DNA from: Bacteroides sp.
GTDB lineage: Bacteria > Bacteroidota > Bacteroidia > Bacteroidales > Muribaculaceae
Assembly: GCA_014801985.1 (NCBI GenBank)
Contig: JAAVDD010000003.1
Location: 28,653-73,697, forward strand
Direction of reading: 5' to 3'
DNA: 45,045 nucleotides
This document shows, piece by piece, positions 15,477 through 23,090 of the stretch. The notes under the pieces were generated by a model that saw only the letters and a list, made by a program, of their open reading frames with translations, had not been told where the DNA came from and did no database searches. A program made the position numbers and the translations under genes. The first letter of the stretch is position 1, and the number at the start of each line of letters is the position of its first letter.

Positions 15477-17330
15477 TTATTCCTCCATAAATTTCTTTAC
15501 ACCCTCTACGATCTCCTTTACAAGGAAGGGCTGACCCTCCACCTTGTTGATGCGCAGAATCTCCTTGCCGGGGAGATGCATCTGCAGGTAATCGGCAAAC
15601 ATACCTGTATTCAGCTCCGCCACGATGATGCGCTTATACCCTTTGAGGGTCTCGATGGCATTGGCAGGAAGCGGATTGATATATTTGAACTGATAGAACG
15701 CCACCTTCTTCCCTTCGGCATTGAGAGCTGTTGCAGCAGTGCGGAGATGACCGTATGTGCCTCCCCAGCCGATAAGTATCGTATCGGGATTCTCCTCGTT
15801 GAAGAGAGGTTCCATAAGAGGTATGTCGTTGGCGATTGCAGCCACCTTTTTACGGCGTGCGTCAACCATCTTCTGGTGGTTGGGTCCATCGGTGGAGATG
15901 ACGGATGTGTTGAAATCCTTCTCAAGGCCACCTACGCGGTGCATCGCACCCTCTGTTCCGGGAACAGCCCAGAAGCGGGCATAGTCTTCACCTGTACGGT
16001 CGTATGGTTTCCAACCGTTCTGAATCTGCTCGGCAGTGGGGAAGTGAGGCTTGATTTCAGGATAGTCATTCTCTTCGGGCACACGCCATGCCGACGAACC
16101 GTTGGCGATGAATGCATCAGTAAGAAGGATCACCGGAGTCATGTGCTCCACTGCTATCTTGGCGGCATTGAAGGCCATGTCGAAGCAATCGGTTGGGCTT
16201 GTGGCTGCCACCACGCATAGGGGTGACTCACCGTTGCGGCCGTAGAGAGCCTGCATGAGGTCGGTCTGTTCTGTCTTGGTGGGTAGACCTGTGGAGGGGC
16301 CGCCGCGCTGAACGTCGACCACCACGAGAGGAAGCTCAGCCATTACAGCGAGACCGATACCTTCTGATTTGAGCGACAGACCGGGACCTGATGTGGAGGT
16401 CACAGCCAGACGACCGGCGTAGGATGCGCCGATTGCGGAGCAGACACCTGCAATCTCATCCTCCATCTGAATGGCTTTCACGCCGAGGTCCTTGCGCTTG
16501 GCAAGCTCGTGAAGTATGTCGGTGGCAGGGGTGATGGGGTATGAGCCTAAGAAGAGTGGACGTCCGCTCTTTTCGGATGCCATGATGAGACCCCATGCAG
16601 TGGCGGTGTTACCGGTGATGTCGATATATGTGCCGGGTGCGGAAGTGGATGTCTCGATGCGGTAGACGGGCATGCTGCTATGTGTGTTGTGACCATAGTC
16701 CCAACCGGCCTGTACCACCTTCGCGTTTGCTTCATATACAGCGGGTTTCTTTGCAAATTTAGCCTGTAGCTTCTTGAGCACACTCTCCACGGGGCGGTCG
16801 AAGAGCCAGCAGATCACTCCTAATGCAAGCATATTCTTGCATTTCATCATCGCCTGCTGGTTGAGGCCGGAGTCGGCGAGAGTGTTCTTGAGCAGTGTGG
16901 CCATAGGCACGAGCATGATGCGTTTCGGATCTATACCGAGCTCGGTCACAGGATCCTCTGTGGCATACTCTGCCTTCTTGAGGTTAGCGGGGGTAAATGA
17001 TTCTTCATCGCAGAGGATGATTCCATCCGGGCGCAGATACTTGAGATTGGTCTTGAGGGCCGCAGGATTCATGGCCACAAGCACATCGGCGGCATCGCCG
17101 GGTGTGTGGACATCCTTACCGACACTCACCTGATAGCCCGACACGCCGCTCAGTGAGCCTTGCGGGGCGCGGATTTCAGCCGGATAATCGGGGAATGTGG
17201 AGATTTCGTTACCTTCCCCTGCGGAAATATTGGAGAAAATATTTCCGGCAAGCTGCATTCCGTCGCCGGAATCGCCGGCGAAGCGGATAACCACTCTGTC
17301 GATGGTCTTTACATTCGTTTCTTCTGACAT
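15477..17330 (-). CDS. korA: 2-oxoacid:ferredoxin oxidoreductase fused gamma-alpha subunit
   Basis: A 617-residue partner of KorB. Residues about 7-190 are the gamma domain (IRFAGDSGDGMQLAGNIF, TFPDYPAEIRAPQG). From about residue 235 the alpha domain follows, with GSYPITPATDILHELA, STSGPGLSLKSEGIGLA and QRGGPSTGLPTKTEQTDL. The start is placed at MSEETNVKTIDRV (17330). A longer reading frame reaches a TTG at 17420, but that codon lies inside the -7 box of a consensus promoter (17418-17449) and would add an Arg-rich segment unlike the family. No separate ferredoxin-like delta subunit is encoded nearby. Confidence 0.92.
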   Translation of the reverse strand: MSEETNVKTIDRVVIRFAGDSGDGMQLAGNIFSNISAGEGNEISTFPDYPAEIRAPQGSLSGVSGYQVSVGKDVHTPGDAADVLVAMNPAALKTNLKYLRPDGIILCDEESFTPANLKKAEYATEDPVTELGIDPKRIMLVPMATLLKNTLADSGLNQQAMMKCKNMLALGVICWLFDRPVESVLKKLQAKFAKKPAVYEANAKVVQAGWDYGHNTHSSMPVYRIETSTSAPGTYIDITGNTATAWGLIMASEKSGRPLFLGSYPITPATDILHELAKRKDLGVKAIQMEDEIAGVCSAIGASYAGRLAVTSTSGPGLSLKSEGIGLAVMAELPLVVVDVQRGGPSTGLPTKTEQTDLMQALYGRNGESPLCVVAATSPTDCFDMAFNAAKIAVEHMTPVILLTDAFIANGSSAWRVPEENDYPEIKPHFPTAEQIQNGWKPYDRTGEDYARFWAVPGTEGAMHRVGGLEKDFNTSVISTDGPNHQKMVDARRKKVAAIANDIPLMEPLFNEENPDTILIGWGGTYGHLRTAATALNAEGKKVAFYQFKYINPLPANAIETLKGYKRIIVAELNTGMFADYLQMHLPGKEILRINKVEGQPFLVKEIVEGVKKFMEE

Positions 17331-17388
17331 AACGAATAGTTTTGAGATATGATATTGTATGGAAACTTCCGGCCTGGACCGGAGCGCC

Positions 17389-17408
17389 AGACTCCTCGAA
17401 AGGAGTCT
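17389..17408 (-). other. Hairpin near the 5' end of the korA leader
   Basis: AGACTCCT and AGGAGTCT form a perfect 8-bp stem with a UUCG tetraloop on the sense strand. It lies within about five bases of the expected transcription start. A second, weaker stem UCCGG/CCGGA (17383-17368) follows. A 5'-end stabilising hairpin or the base of a leader control element are both possible. Confidence 0.5.
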
Positions 17409-17417
17409 TAACAAGCG

Positions 17418-17449
17418 CAAAATTAACTAATCTTTTTCAGATAACCAAA
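17418..17449 (-). promoter_or_regulatory. Consensus korAB promoter
   Basis: TTTG (17449-17446), a 20-base spacer and TAATTTTG (17425-17418) on the minus strand match the Bacteroidetes promoter fully. The leader to the ATG at 17330 is about 80 nt. Confidence 0.8.
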
Positions 17450-17480
17450 GAATAGGATTCTTCTATAGGGCTTAGCGCGG

Positions 17481-19295
17481 TCAGCGGGTTATCAGTATTT
17501 TCACTGCCTTGCCGTTTCTTGAACGCGCTATGTATATGCCGGGATCGAGTGAACGGCCGTCGCTGCGGAGCCCATTGAGCTGATAGAGATTCCACCCTTC
17601 GGGGAGATAGATATTATTGCCGTCGATTGCGATGCAACCCTCCTCTTCTTCGGTCGGCAACTCCTCGATGGAGGCCGTATAGTCGTAGAATTCCGAGAAA
17701 CGGGCGAGTTTCACCGCTCCCTGTGAAGAGCTGTAGTTGGTGAAGCGCGGAGAGGTCTTGTTGTATTGCAGACTTTTGCCACCCTCAAAACTGATTGCGA
17801 CCGTTCCGTCGTTTCCGAAATCGACAGAGGCGGCTGTTCCTGTCGATGGTTTGAGAGTGTTCTTGTTGCCTGAGCCTCCCACGTTCCAATATCCCTTTGA
17901 TTGGTTACGCATCGCGTCGAGCACCTCCAATAGATATTTTCCTCCTTCTGTTGGATGGAAGCTGATCACTGCGGCATCGTCGGGTAGCTGGCGCACTTCC
18001 CCATATTGCATTCTTCCATTCCCTGCATCAGGCATGAATGATGAGGATGATGTTCCCCCCTCGTGTCCCATTATATGTCCGTTGGATACTGACTGGAGGA
18101 TATGATATCCCTGAGGATTTTGAGAAAATTCCTCTTTCGATATTATGGGAAGATATATGGCGGCAGTATAGTCGGCCACCAAAGGATCCTGACCCACAAG
18201 TGTAAGGGTTGCGGTTGAGCTGCGTAAGCTCAGTCCATCGCGTAAAGCCTCGGCGTACGCTTTCAGCACGATATGTTCGCCGTGAGCAGCGGCAGAGGGG
18301 ATAGTTATGCCCGGCCCGTATTGCTGATATTCATCTCCATTGACGCTTACCCAGAGCTCGCCTTCCTCATTACTGATTTCTACGGTCTCCGAATCCCACC
18401 ATCTGGAACTATAGGTGTTCACTCCCGTTATCCAACGGCCGGGGAAGGCCGGTTCCGATGGCCGGTCGGTGGCATTTGTGGTTTGTCCGGGATTGAAGGG
18501 TGTCTCTTTCTTCACTCCCCAGATATAATCGGTTAATTCGGGATAGTCTATGAATGGATTGCGGTTTTTCTGAATCTGGAAAATCTCCTCATTGCGTCTT
18601 ATCTCCTTTGAATCCACGGGATCTGCGGTGGCCCAGCGGCAAAGAAGCTCGACGACCCAAGGTTCGGGAACCATCGTTTTGTCGTATGAGAACATCGGCT
18701 GGTCTGTTTTCCAGGTTTCATCATCATAGGCGGTGAATATATAGAGATATGCACGGGCGAAGTCACCTTTATATTCATCGGCCGGTTCGAACACCTTTGT
18801 GGCCGTACCTGCTGTTCCGGCTTTCGGAGTTCCGATTTTCACCAGTTCGTTCTGCCACGTCGGGGTCGTCACCTCTCCGAGAGGCAGATCCTTCTTTTGA
18901 TTATTGGCTTCGGAATTTGAGGGATTGAGATGAAAAAGGTCGGAATAGGGATTCAATGATGCTTTTCCTCCGAACCATGAATTAGCCACAGAATGTTCGA
19001 TGTTCATTCCGTCATGTCCTTCGGTGGAGACTAATGCATTGCTATACATATCCCACCATACCTCCATGCCGTCTACAATCCTTACGTCTGTGCGTCGGAA
19101 AGCATCCCATGTGGATTCTCCGTATGTTATACGCGTGAAATCCATAGTTCGGACCACGTTCTTCACAGCCTCTTTCAATGCTTCCCCGCTTTTCCCTTTC
19201 AGGGAGTCGTAATACCCGGAGGGGACATCGGCATTGGCGCCTGCGGCAGTGAGCCAGAGCGTACAGAGGAGTAAATAATGTCTGTTTCTTTTCAC
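17481..19295 (-). CDS. Secreted endonuclease I family protein with possible C-terminal sorting domain
   Basis: A 604-residue predicted exported nuclease. A signal peptide (KRNRH, a hydrophobic stretch, then AGANA) ends near residue 22. The endonuclease I domain spans about 25-260: GHDGMNIEHSVANSWFGG contains the catalytic E100-H101 block and YSDLFHLNPSNSEANNQK the metal-site Asn/His cluster. Residues about 290-375 look like a chitobiase C-terminal-type beta-sandwich, followed by a beta-rich region. The last 45 residues, ending DPGIYIARSRNGKAVKILIT, resemble type A C-terminal sorting domains of the type IX secretion system. The role would be extracellular DNA degradation or nutrient capture. 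The nuclease call is firm; the secretion route is inferred. Confidence 0.85.
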   Translation of the reverse strand: MKRNRHYLLLCTLWLTAAGANADVPSGYYDSLKGKSGEALKEAVKNVVRTMDFTRITYGESTWDAFRRTDVRIVDGMEVWWDMYSNALVSTEGHDGMNIEHSVANSWFGGKASLNPYSDLFHLNPSNSEANNQKKDLPLGEVTTPTWQNELVKIGTPKAGTAGTATKVFEPADEYKGDFARAYLYIFTAYDDETWKTDQPMFSYDKTMVPEPWVVELLCRWATADPVDSKEIRRNEEIFQIQKNRNPFIDYPELTDYIWGVKKETPFNPGQTTNATDRPSEPAFPGRWITGVNTYSSRWWDSETVEISNEEGELWVSVNGDEYQQYGPGITIPSAAAHGEHIVLKAYAEALRDGLSLRSSTATLTLVGQDPLVADYTAAIYLPIISKEEFSQNPQGYHILQSVSNGHIMGHEGGTSSSSFMPDAGNGRMQYGEVRQLPDDAAVISFHPTEGGKYLLEVLDAMRNQSKGYWNVGGSGNKNTLKPSTGTAASVDFGNDGTVAISFEGGKSLQYNKTSPRFTNYSSSQGAVKLARFSEFYDYTASIEELPTEEEEGCIAIDGNNIYLPEGWNLYQLNGLRSDGRSLDPGIYIARSRNGKAVKILITR

Positions 19296-19333
19296 AATGT
19301 TCGAGTCTTTGGTATAGGTTTAAGGTCGGTATG

Positions 19334-19353
19334 GAAGTGCATGGTCGCACTTC
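19334..19353 (-). other. Hairpin in the endonuclease leader
   Basis: GAAGTGC and GCACTTC form a perfect 7-bp stem with a 6-nt loop between the promoter and the start codon at 19295. It may be a transcript-stabilising or control hairpin. Confidence 0.4.
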
Positions 19354-19379
19354 TTATTTGAATGGTAGGTTTTCGACTC

Positions 19380-19411
19380 CAAATTTAATTATTTTTTGTG
19401 AAATACTGCAA
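19380..19411 (-). promoter_or_regulatory. Promoter of the endonuclease gene
   Basis: TTG (19411-19409), 21 bases, then TAAATTTG (19387-19380) on the minus strand fit the Bacteroidetes consensus. It gives a leader of about 78 nt that contains the hairpin at 19334-19353. Confidence 0.65.
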
Positions 19412-19425
19412 GAATATACGATTAT

Positions 19426-20367
19426 TTATTCAGCTTTGATACCGATATTTCTTTTTAATCCCGCAAGTTTGCACCTTTTTATCGGTGATCCTCTGAAAAT
19501 ACGGGAAAACTCTTCCTGAGTCATTCCGGCTATCTCCCCTCGGCCAAGATTCATCACAGTATCGCGTGGTGTCAGTTCGGGGAGCTCCGATGGGACTATA
19601 TCCATATTCAGATGACAGGCCCGAAGGCAAATGTCGCACCCGAAGATTGTATCCTTCCCTTCGGGTGTAGCCATGACTTGCATAGCATCCGCCGTTTCCC
19701 AGGGCCCGCGATGCTCAATGGTGAGATAGCTTATGCAGCGCCGCGAGTCGACGGTGCCGTCGGGTCGTATCGCCTTTCCAGGACATCTGTTCCGGCAGAC
19801 TACACAGCTGTCGCAGGTAAGCCCGGCAGTTGTATGGGCGAAGAGCACTCCCGGAGTGAGTTTAAGGGTCGTGATGATTTCTGCCAGAAAGACCATACTT
19901 CCTGCACCCGGCACAATCACGGCCCCACTCAGCCCTCTCCTCCCTATCCCTGATTTCACGGCCCAGTAGCGTTCCATCACCGGTGCCGAATCAATACAGA
20001 TACGATGATTTCCTCCGAAAAGAGTGGTGATTTCCGCGGCGGCCTCTTGCAGTCGCTTTCTCAAGGCATCGTGATAATCGTCGCCGTAGGCATAACAGGC
20101 AATCATCCCCCGTTCCTTATTGCGGAACCGTGTCGGCTTGAAAGGGAAGGCAATGGATATAATGCTTTCTGCATTCTCGATAAGTAGACTCGGATTGCGT
20201 CGCAGCTCACTATGCCGCGTCATATATTCCATTCCTGCGTGGTCGCCTCGCGCTATCCAGTCGAGATATGACTGCCATGCAGATTCCTCCACCTCTTCGG
20301 CAATCGACACTCCTGCTGCAACACCGCCGTGCCGACTCAGAATCTCGGCAATTTCATGTTCCATCAT
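19426..20367 (-). CDS. queG: Epoxyqueuosine reductase
   Basis: Cobalamin-dependent iron-sulfur enzyme that reduces epoxyqueuosine to queuosine at the tRNA wobble position, the last step of queuosine synthesis. The 313 residues carry IDSAPVMERYWAVKSGIG and then two cluster motifs: CDSCVVCRNRCP (CxxCxxCxxxCP) and GCDICLRACHLN. The start is set at 20367, where ATG overlaps the RNase H stop as ATGA; 20364 (the next ATG) is equally possible. A longer frame to 20415 would overlap RNase H by about 50 bases and adds a segment unlike QueG. The gene sits at the end of the five-gene cluster that starts at 24905. Confidence 0.92.
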   Translation of the reverse strand: MMEHEIAEILSRHGGVAAGVSIAEEVEESAWQSYLDWIARGDHAGMEYMTRHSELRRNPSLLIENAESIISIAFPFKPTRFRNKERGMIACYAYGDDYHDALRKRLQEAAAEITTLFGGNHRICIDSAPVMERYWAVKSGIGRRGLSGAVIVPGAGSMVFLAEIITTLKLTPGVLFAHTTAGLTCDSCVVCRNRCPGKAIRPDGTVDSRRCISYLTIEHRGPWETADAMQVMATPEGKDTIFGCDICLRACHLNMDIVPSELPELTPRDTVMNLGRGEIAGMTQEEFSRIFRGSPIKRCKLAGLKRNIGIKAE

Positions 20368-21035
20368 TTTCTTCCGAAATCGGCTGGTACCTCCCCCCAA
20401 CGGTCGGTTTCCCATTTTAATATCTTGGGGTATCCTGACGATGGATTACTGTTAAGCCATGATAGTGCTCGCTCCATCATTCGGAAACTATCCTCATTGC
20501 GTGCGTTGCGTGTGAGCTGTGTCTTCACCTTGCGGTTTCTGACCCATGCCATTCCTGTGCGCGAATCGCTGTAGATTGTATGGCTCTCCCCCATTTTCTT
20601 CTGCATCGCCAGAGCATGTACGATGGCGAGGAATTCCCCGATATTGTTGGTCGACTGTTCGAATGGTCCGACACGGAAAAGCTCGCGTCCCGTCATCAGT
20701 TCCACACCACGATATTCCATCTTGCCGGGATTCCCCAGACAGGAAGCATCGACTGCCCAGCCGTTGAGATCGATTTCCTGAAACTGGAAATAGTCAGGCT
20801 GTCCGGCTTTCGGTAGATTATGTTCACTGGCTCCCACAAGGAGTGTCGAGAGTTCGTCGCGTTCCTGACGCCGTTCCCCTTTGCGGAATGCCTCGGCTGC
20901 TTCGGCAGATGAAGCATAGCTTTTGAAGAGCGCACCCGGATAATCATCCACCTGCGCCATTGCATCGTTGAAATCATCGTAGACTCCGGGCTCGCGCCCT
21001 TTCCATACCACGTAGAATCTCTTGCTGTAGTTCAT
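20364..21035 (-). CDS. rnhA: Ribonuclease H1 with viroplasmin-like N-terminal domain
   Basis: Cleaves the RNA strand of RNA-DNA hybrids, for example R-loops and primers. The 223 residues have a hybrid-binding (caulimovirus viroplasmin-like) domain at 5-50 (FYVVWKGREPGVYDD). The RNase H fold covers about 90-223. The four catalytic acids are visible as Asp96 (AVDASCLGNPG), Glu134 (NNIGEFLA), Asp157 (YSDSRT) and Asp219 (WGEVPADFGRK), so it should be active. This N-terminal arrangement is common in Bacteroidetes. It lies 12 bases after pdxB and overlaps queG by ATGA. Confidence 0.92.
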   Translation of the reverse strand: MNYSKRFYVVWKGREPGVYDDFNDAMAQVDDYPGALFKSYASSAEAAEAFRKGERRQERDELSTLLVGASEHNLPKAGQPDYFQFQEIDLNGWAVDASCLGNPGKMEYRGVELMTGRELFRVGPFEQSTNNIGEFLAIVHALAMQKKMGESHTIYSDSRTGMAWVRNRKVKTQLTRNARNEDSFRMMERALSWLNSNPSSGYPKILKWETDRWGEVPADFGRK

Positions 21036-21047
21036 TCTATATTCTGG

Positions 21048-22103
21048 TTAGTTGCTTTTCTCCCCTGTCTCCTCCCTGTAATGATAATCCTTGCGCAGCT
21101 GTTCGAAAGCACCGGGGTTATTGCGCAGATTGCAGTCGTCAATATAGGGATCGTATGATGCTTTGATATCTTCCTCCGATAGAGTTGCCGGAGGAAGGTA
21201 TATTCCTGTAAGCCCGGAGGTATCGCCCTTGATACCGAAAAATTCGTTGATCGCTTCAATCGACATCCTTGTTGCGCGCTCCTTTCCCTGACGGGAATAT
21301 CCCGCGATATGCGGAGTGGCGATGGATGTGAGCGAGAGAAGTTTTTTATCAAGCTGCGGTTCCCCTTCCCAGGTGTCGAGCACACCACGGAGTCGCCCCA
21401 CATCCAGCGCCTTCTTCAGAGCTTGGGAATCAACCACCGGACCACGGGCTGCATTAACAAGGATGGCACCGGATTTCATCATGGATAATTCATGCTCCCC
21501 GATTAGATGGAAGGTGGCATCCTCCCCCTCTTCAGTGAGTGGTGTATGTAGGGTCACTGCATCGCATTCCCTTAAAATATCCTCCAATGATGCCTCCTTC
21601 ATCCCTTTATTTTTCAGTTCCGCTGTCAAAGGGGAGTCTGTATCGCGGAGGAGACGGGTTTTCGGAGGATCATTCACGAGTACTTCCGTTCCGAGTCTTT
21701 TTCCCCAGTCGGCCACTATTGTCCCGACATTACCGTATCCCACCACTCCTAATTTATCTATTCCCGGTCGGAATCCGAGTCTAAGCAGTGCGCTCCATAC
21801 ATATTGAGCCACCCCCGGCGCATTGCAGCCAGGCGCGTTACACACCTTGATTCCTCTGTTTTCACAATATGGAATGTCGATATGGTCTGTGCCGATAGTG
21901 GCCGTGACCACAAGTTTGACATTCGAGGAGTCGAGGAGCTTGCTGTTGCAATGAGTGCGAGTTCTGACCACGATTGCATCGGCATCCCTGACGGCTTCTG
22001 CGGTGAAATCTTCAGGAGAAAGATATTCCACCTCTGCCTTCCCTTCAAGGCGTCCTTTTATATAAGGTATGTTTGATTCTATCTTTATGATCGGCTTTCT
22101 CAT
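21048..22103 (-). CDS. pdxB: 4-phosphoerythronate dehydrogenase
   Basis: Oxidises 4-phospho-erythronate in the DXP-dependent route to pyridoxal phosphate. The 351 residues follow the D-2-hydroxyacid dehydrogenase plan. VVRTRTHCNSKLL and TATIGTDHIDIPYCE are PdxB hallmarks. The NAD-binding segment is VVGYGNVGTIVADWGKRLG, NAARGPVVD carries the catalytic Arg region, and ATPHIAGYSRQGKERAT the catalytic His. A short C-terminal domain follows. One base separates its ATG from the stop of the upstream membrane-protein gene (TGA-T-ATG), which indicates strong coupling. Confidence 0.93.
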   Translation of the reverse strand: MRKPIIKIESNIPYIKGRLEGKAEVEYLSPEDFTAEAVRDADAIVVRTRTHCNSKLLDSSNVKLVVTATIGTDHIDIPYCENRGIKVCNAPGCNAPGVAQYVWSALLRLGFRPGIDKLGVVGYGNVGTIVADWGKRLGTEVLVNDPPKTRLLRDTDSPLTAELKNKGMKEASLEDILRECDAVTLHTPLTEEGEDATFHLIGEHELSMMKSGAILVNAARGPVVDSQALKKALDVGRLRGVLDTWEGEPQLDKKLLSLTSIATPHIAGYSRQGKERATRMSIEAINEFFGIKGDTSGLTGIYLPPATLSEEDIKASYDPYIDDCNLRNNPGAFEQLRKDYHYREETGEKSN

Positions 22104-22104
22104 A

Positions 22105-23070
22105 TCACACCACCATTATGATGAATACTGTTAGATAAAGCCCTGCTATAATCTTTAGCCATAGTGATGGTTTGCGTATGTTCCAGAGAGCGAATGTATT
22201 TGCAAACCCCACTGCCACGGTCATGTAGAATGTGGCGAGATATGTCGGCAGGTTATTGAAGTCCATTGCCATGCCTGCCACACACGTAAGACCGACCACA
22301 GCTATGGCGTTGTTATAGAGGCGTCGCTGGGTGTTTCCTGCGTATAGTTTCACGGCGTTGTTCAGGGCCATGAATATCCCGATGAGCGCAGTGATACCCA
22401 CACTGAGTGAACCCACGAGCAAATCACTACCTGATGAAAATTCCTCGAAGAGATTAGTGAATTTGGGCCAGTGGAAAGCGTCGAGAGGCACGAGTCCCAT
22501 ACCCACAGCAATCCAGTAGGGAGCACATATCCCCATGAGGAATGCTGCGAGTTCCTTTATGCTGAAGCATTTCATCATCAATGCGATGAGGATGTAGCCC
22601 GGCATGAGGAATATGAAGGCATATTGGAACATACTTCCCAACGACAGCATCGTGGCCACCACAAACACTTCCTGCGTTGCGTTACGTGCCTTATAACAGC
22701 TGAATATAGTGGTGAGACATAGAATATTGATCGCTGCCATTATTGACGATGACCCTAACAAACCATCGGCCCAGGGATTGGTGGAGGTGAGAAGAAGGAA
22801 CATAGTAGGGAGTACCATATCGGCACTCTGTACCACTGAATGAACCTTATTGAAGAAATGTAGTGCTGTGCCACATCCCAAGATTAGCAGGAGATTGGCT
22901 CCCCACGACCATAGTGCGGGTATGGGCCATAGGTTGGGCGAAGGGAGGCAGACACCGAAATCTCCGGCCAGCGACCTTGAGGCGCCTGAGAAATAATATA
23001 TAACGGTAAGGGCTATGGCCAACACCATAGCCCCGAAAAATCCTTCTGTTCCTATTGTCTTATATTTCAT
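22105..23070 (-). CDS. Polytopic inner-membrane protein of unknown function
   Basis: 321 residues with about eight or nine hydrophobic segments spread over the whole length and short loops. There is no signal peptide, no large soluble domain and no catalytic motif that I recognise. It resembles conserved Bacteroidetes membrane proteins annotated only by DUF numbers (possibly DUF6427-like, not confirmed). It lies one base before pdxB and 20 bases after the RNA methyltransferase, so it is probably co-expressed with both. I cannot assign a role from the context. Confidence 0.75.
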   Translation of the reverse strand: MKYKTIGTEGFFGAMVLAIALTVIYYFSGASRSLAGDFGVCLPSPNLWPIPALWSWGANLLLILGCGTALHFFNKVHSVVQSADMVLPTMFLLLTSTNPWADGLLGSSSIMAAINILCLTTIFSCYKARNATQEVFVVATMLSLGSMFQYAFIFLMPGYILIALMMKCFSIKELAAFLMGICAPYWIAVGMGLVPLDAFHWPKFTNLFEEFSSGSDLLVGSLSVGITALIGIFMALNNAVKLYAGNTQRRLYNNAIAVVGLTCVAGMAMDFNNLPTYLATFYMTVAVGFANTFALWNIRKPSLWLKIIAGLYLTVFIIMVV

Positions 23071-23090
23071 CTGCGTGCTTCGGGAGAAGT

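Noticed and set aside
19426..20415. QueG start at 20415
   Set aside because: The extra 16 residues lie inside the RNase H gene. The ATGA overlap at 20364-20367 is the typical coupled start.
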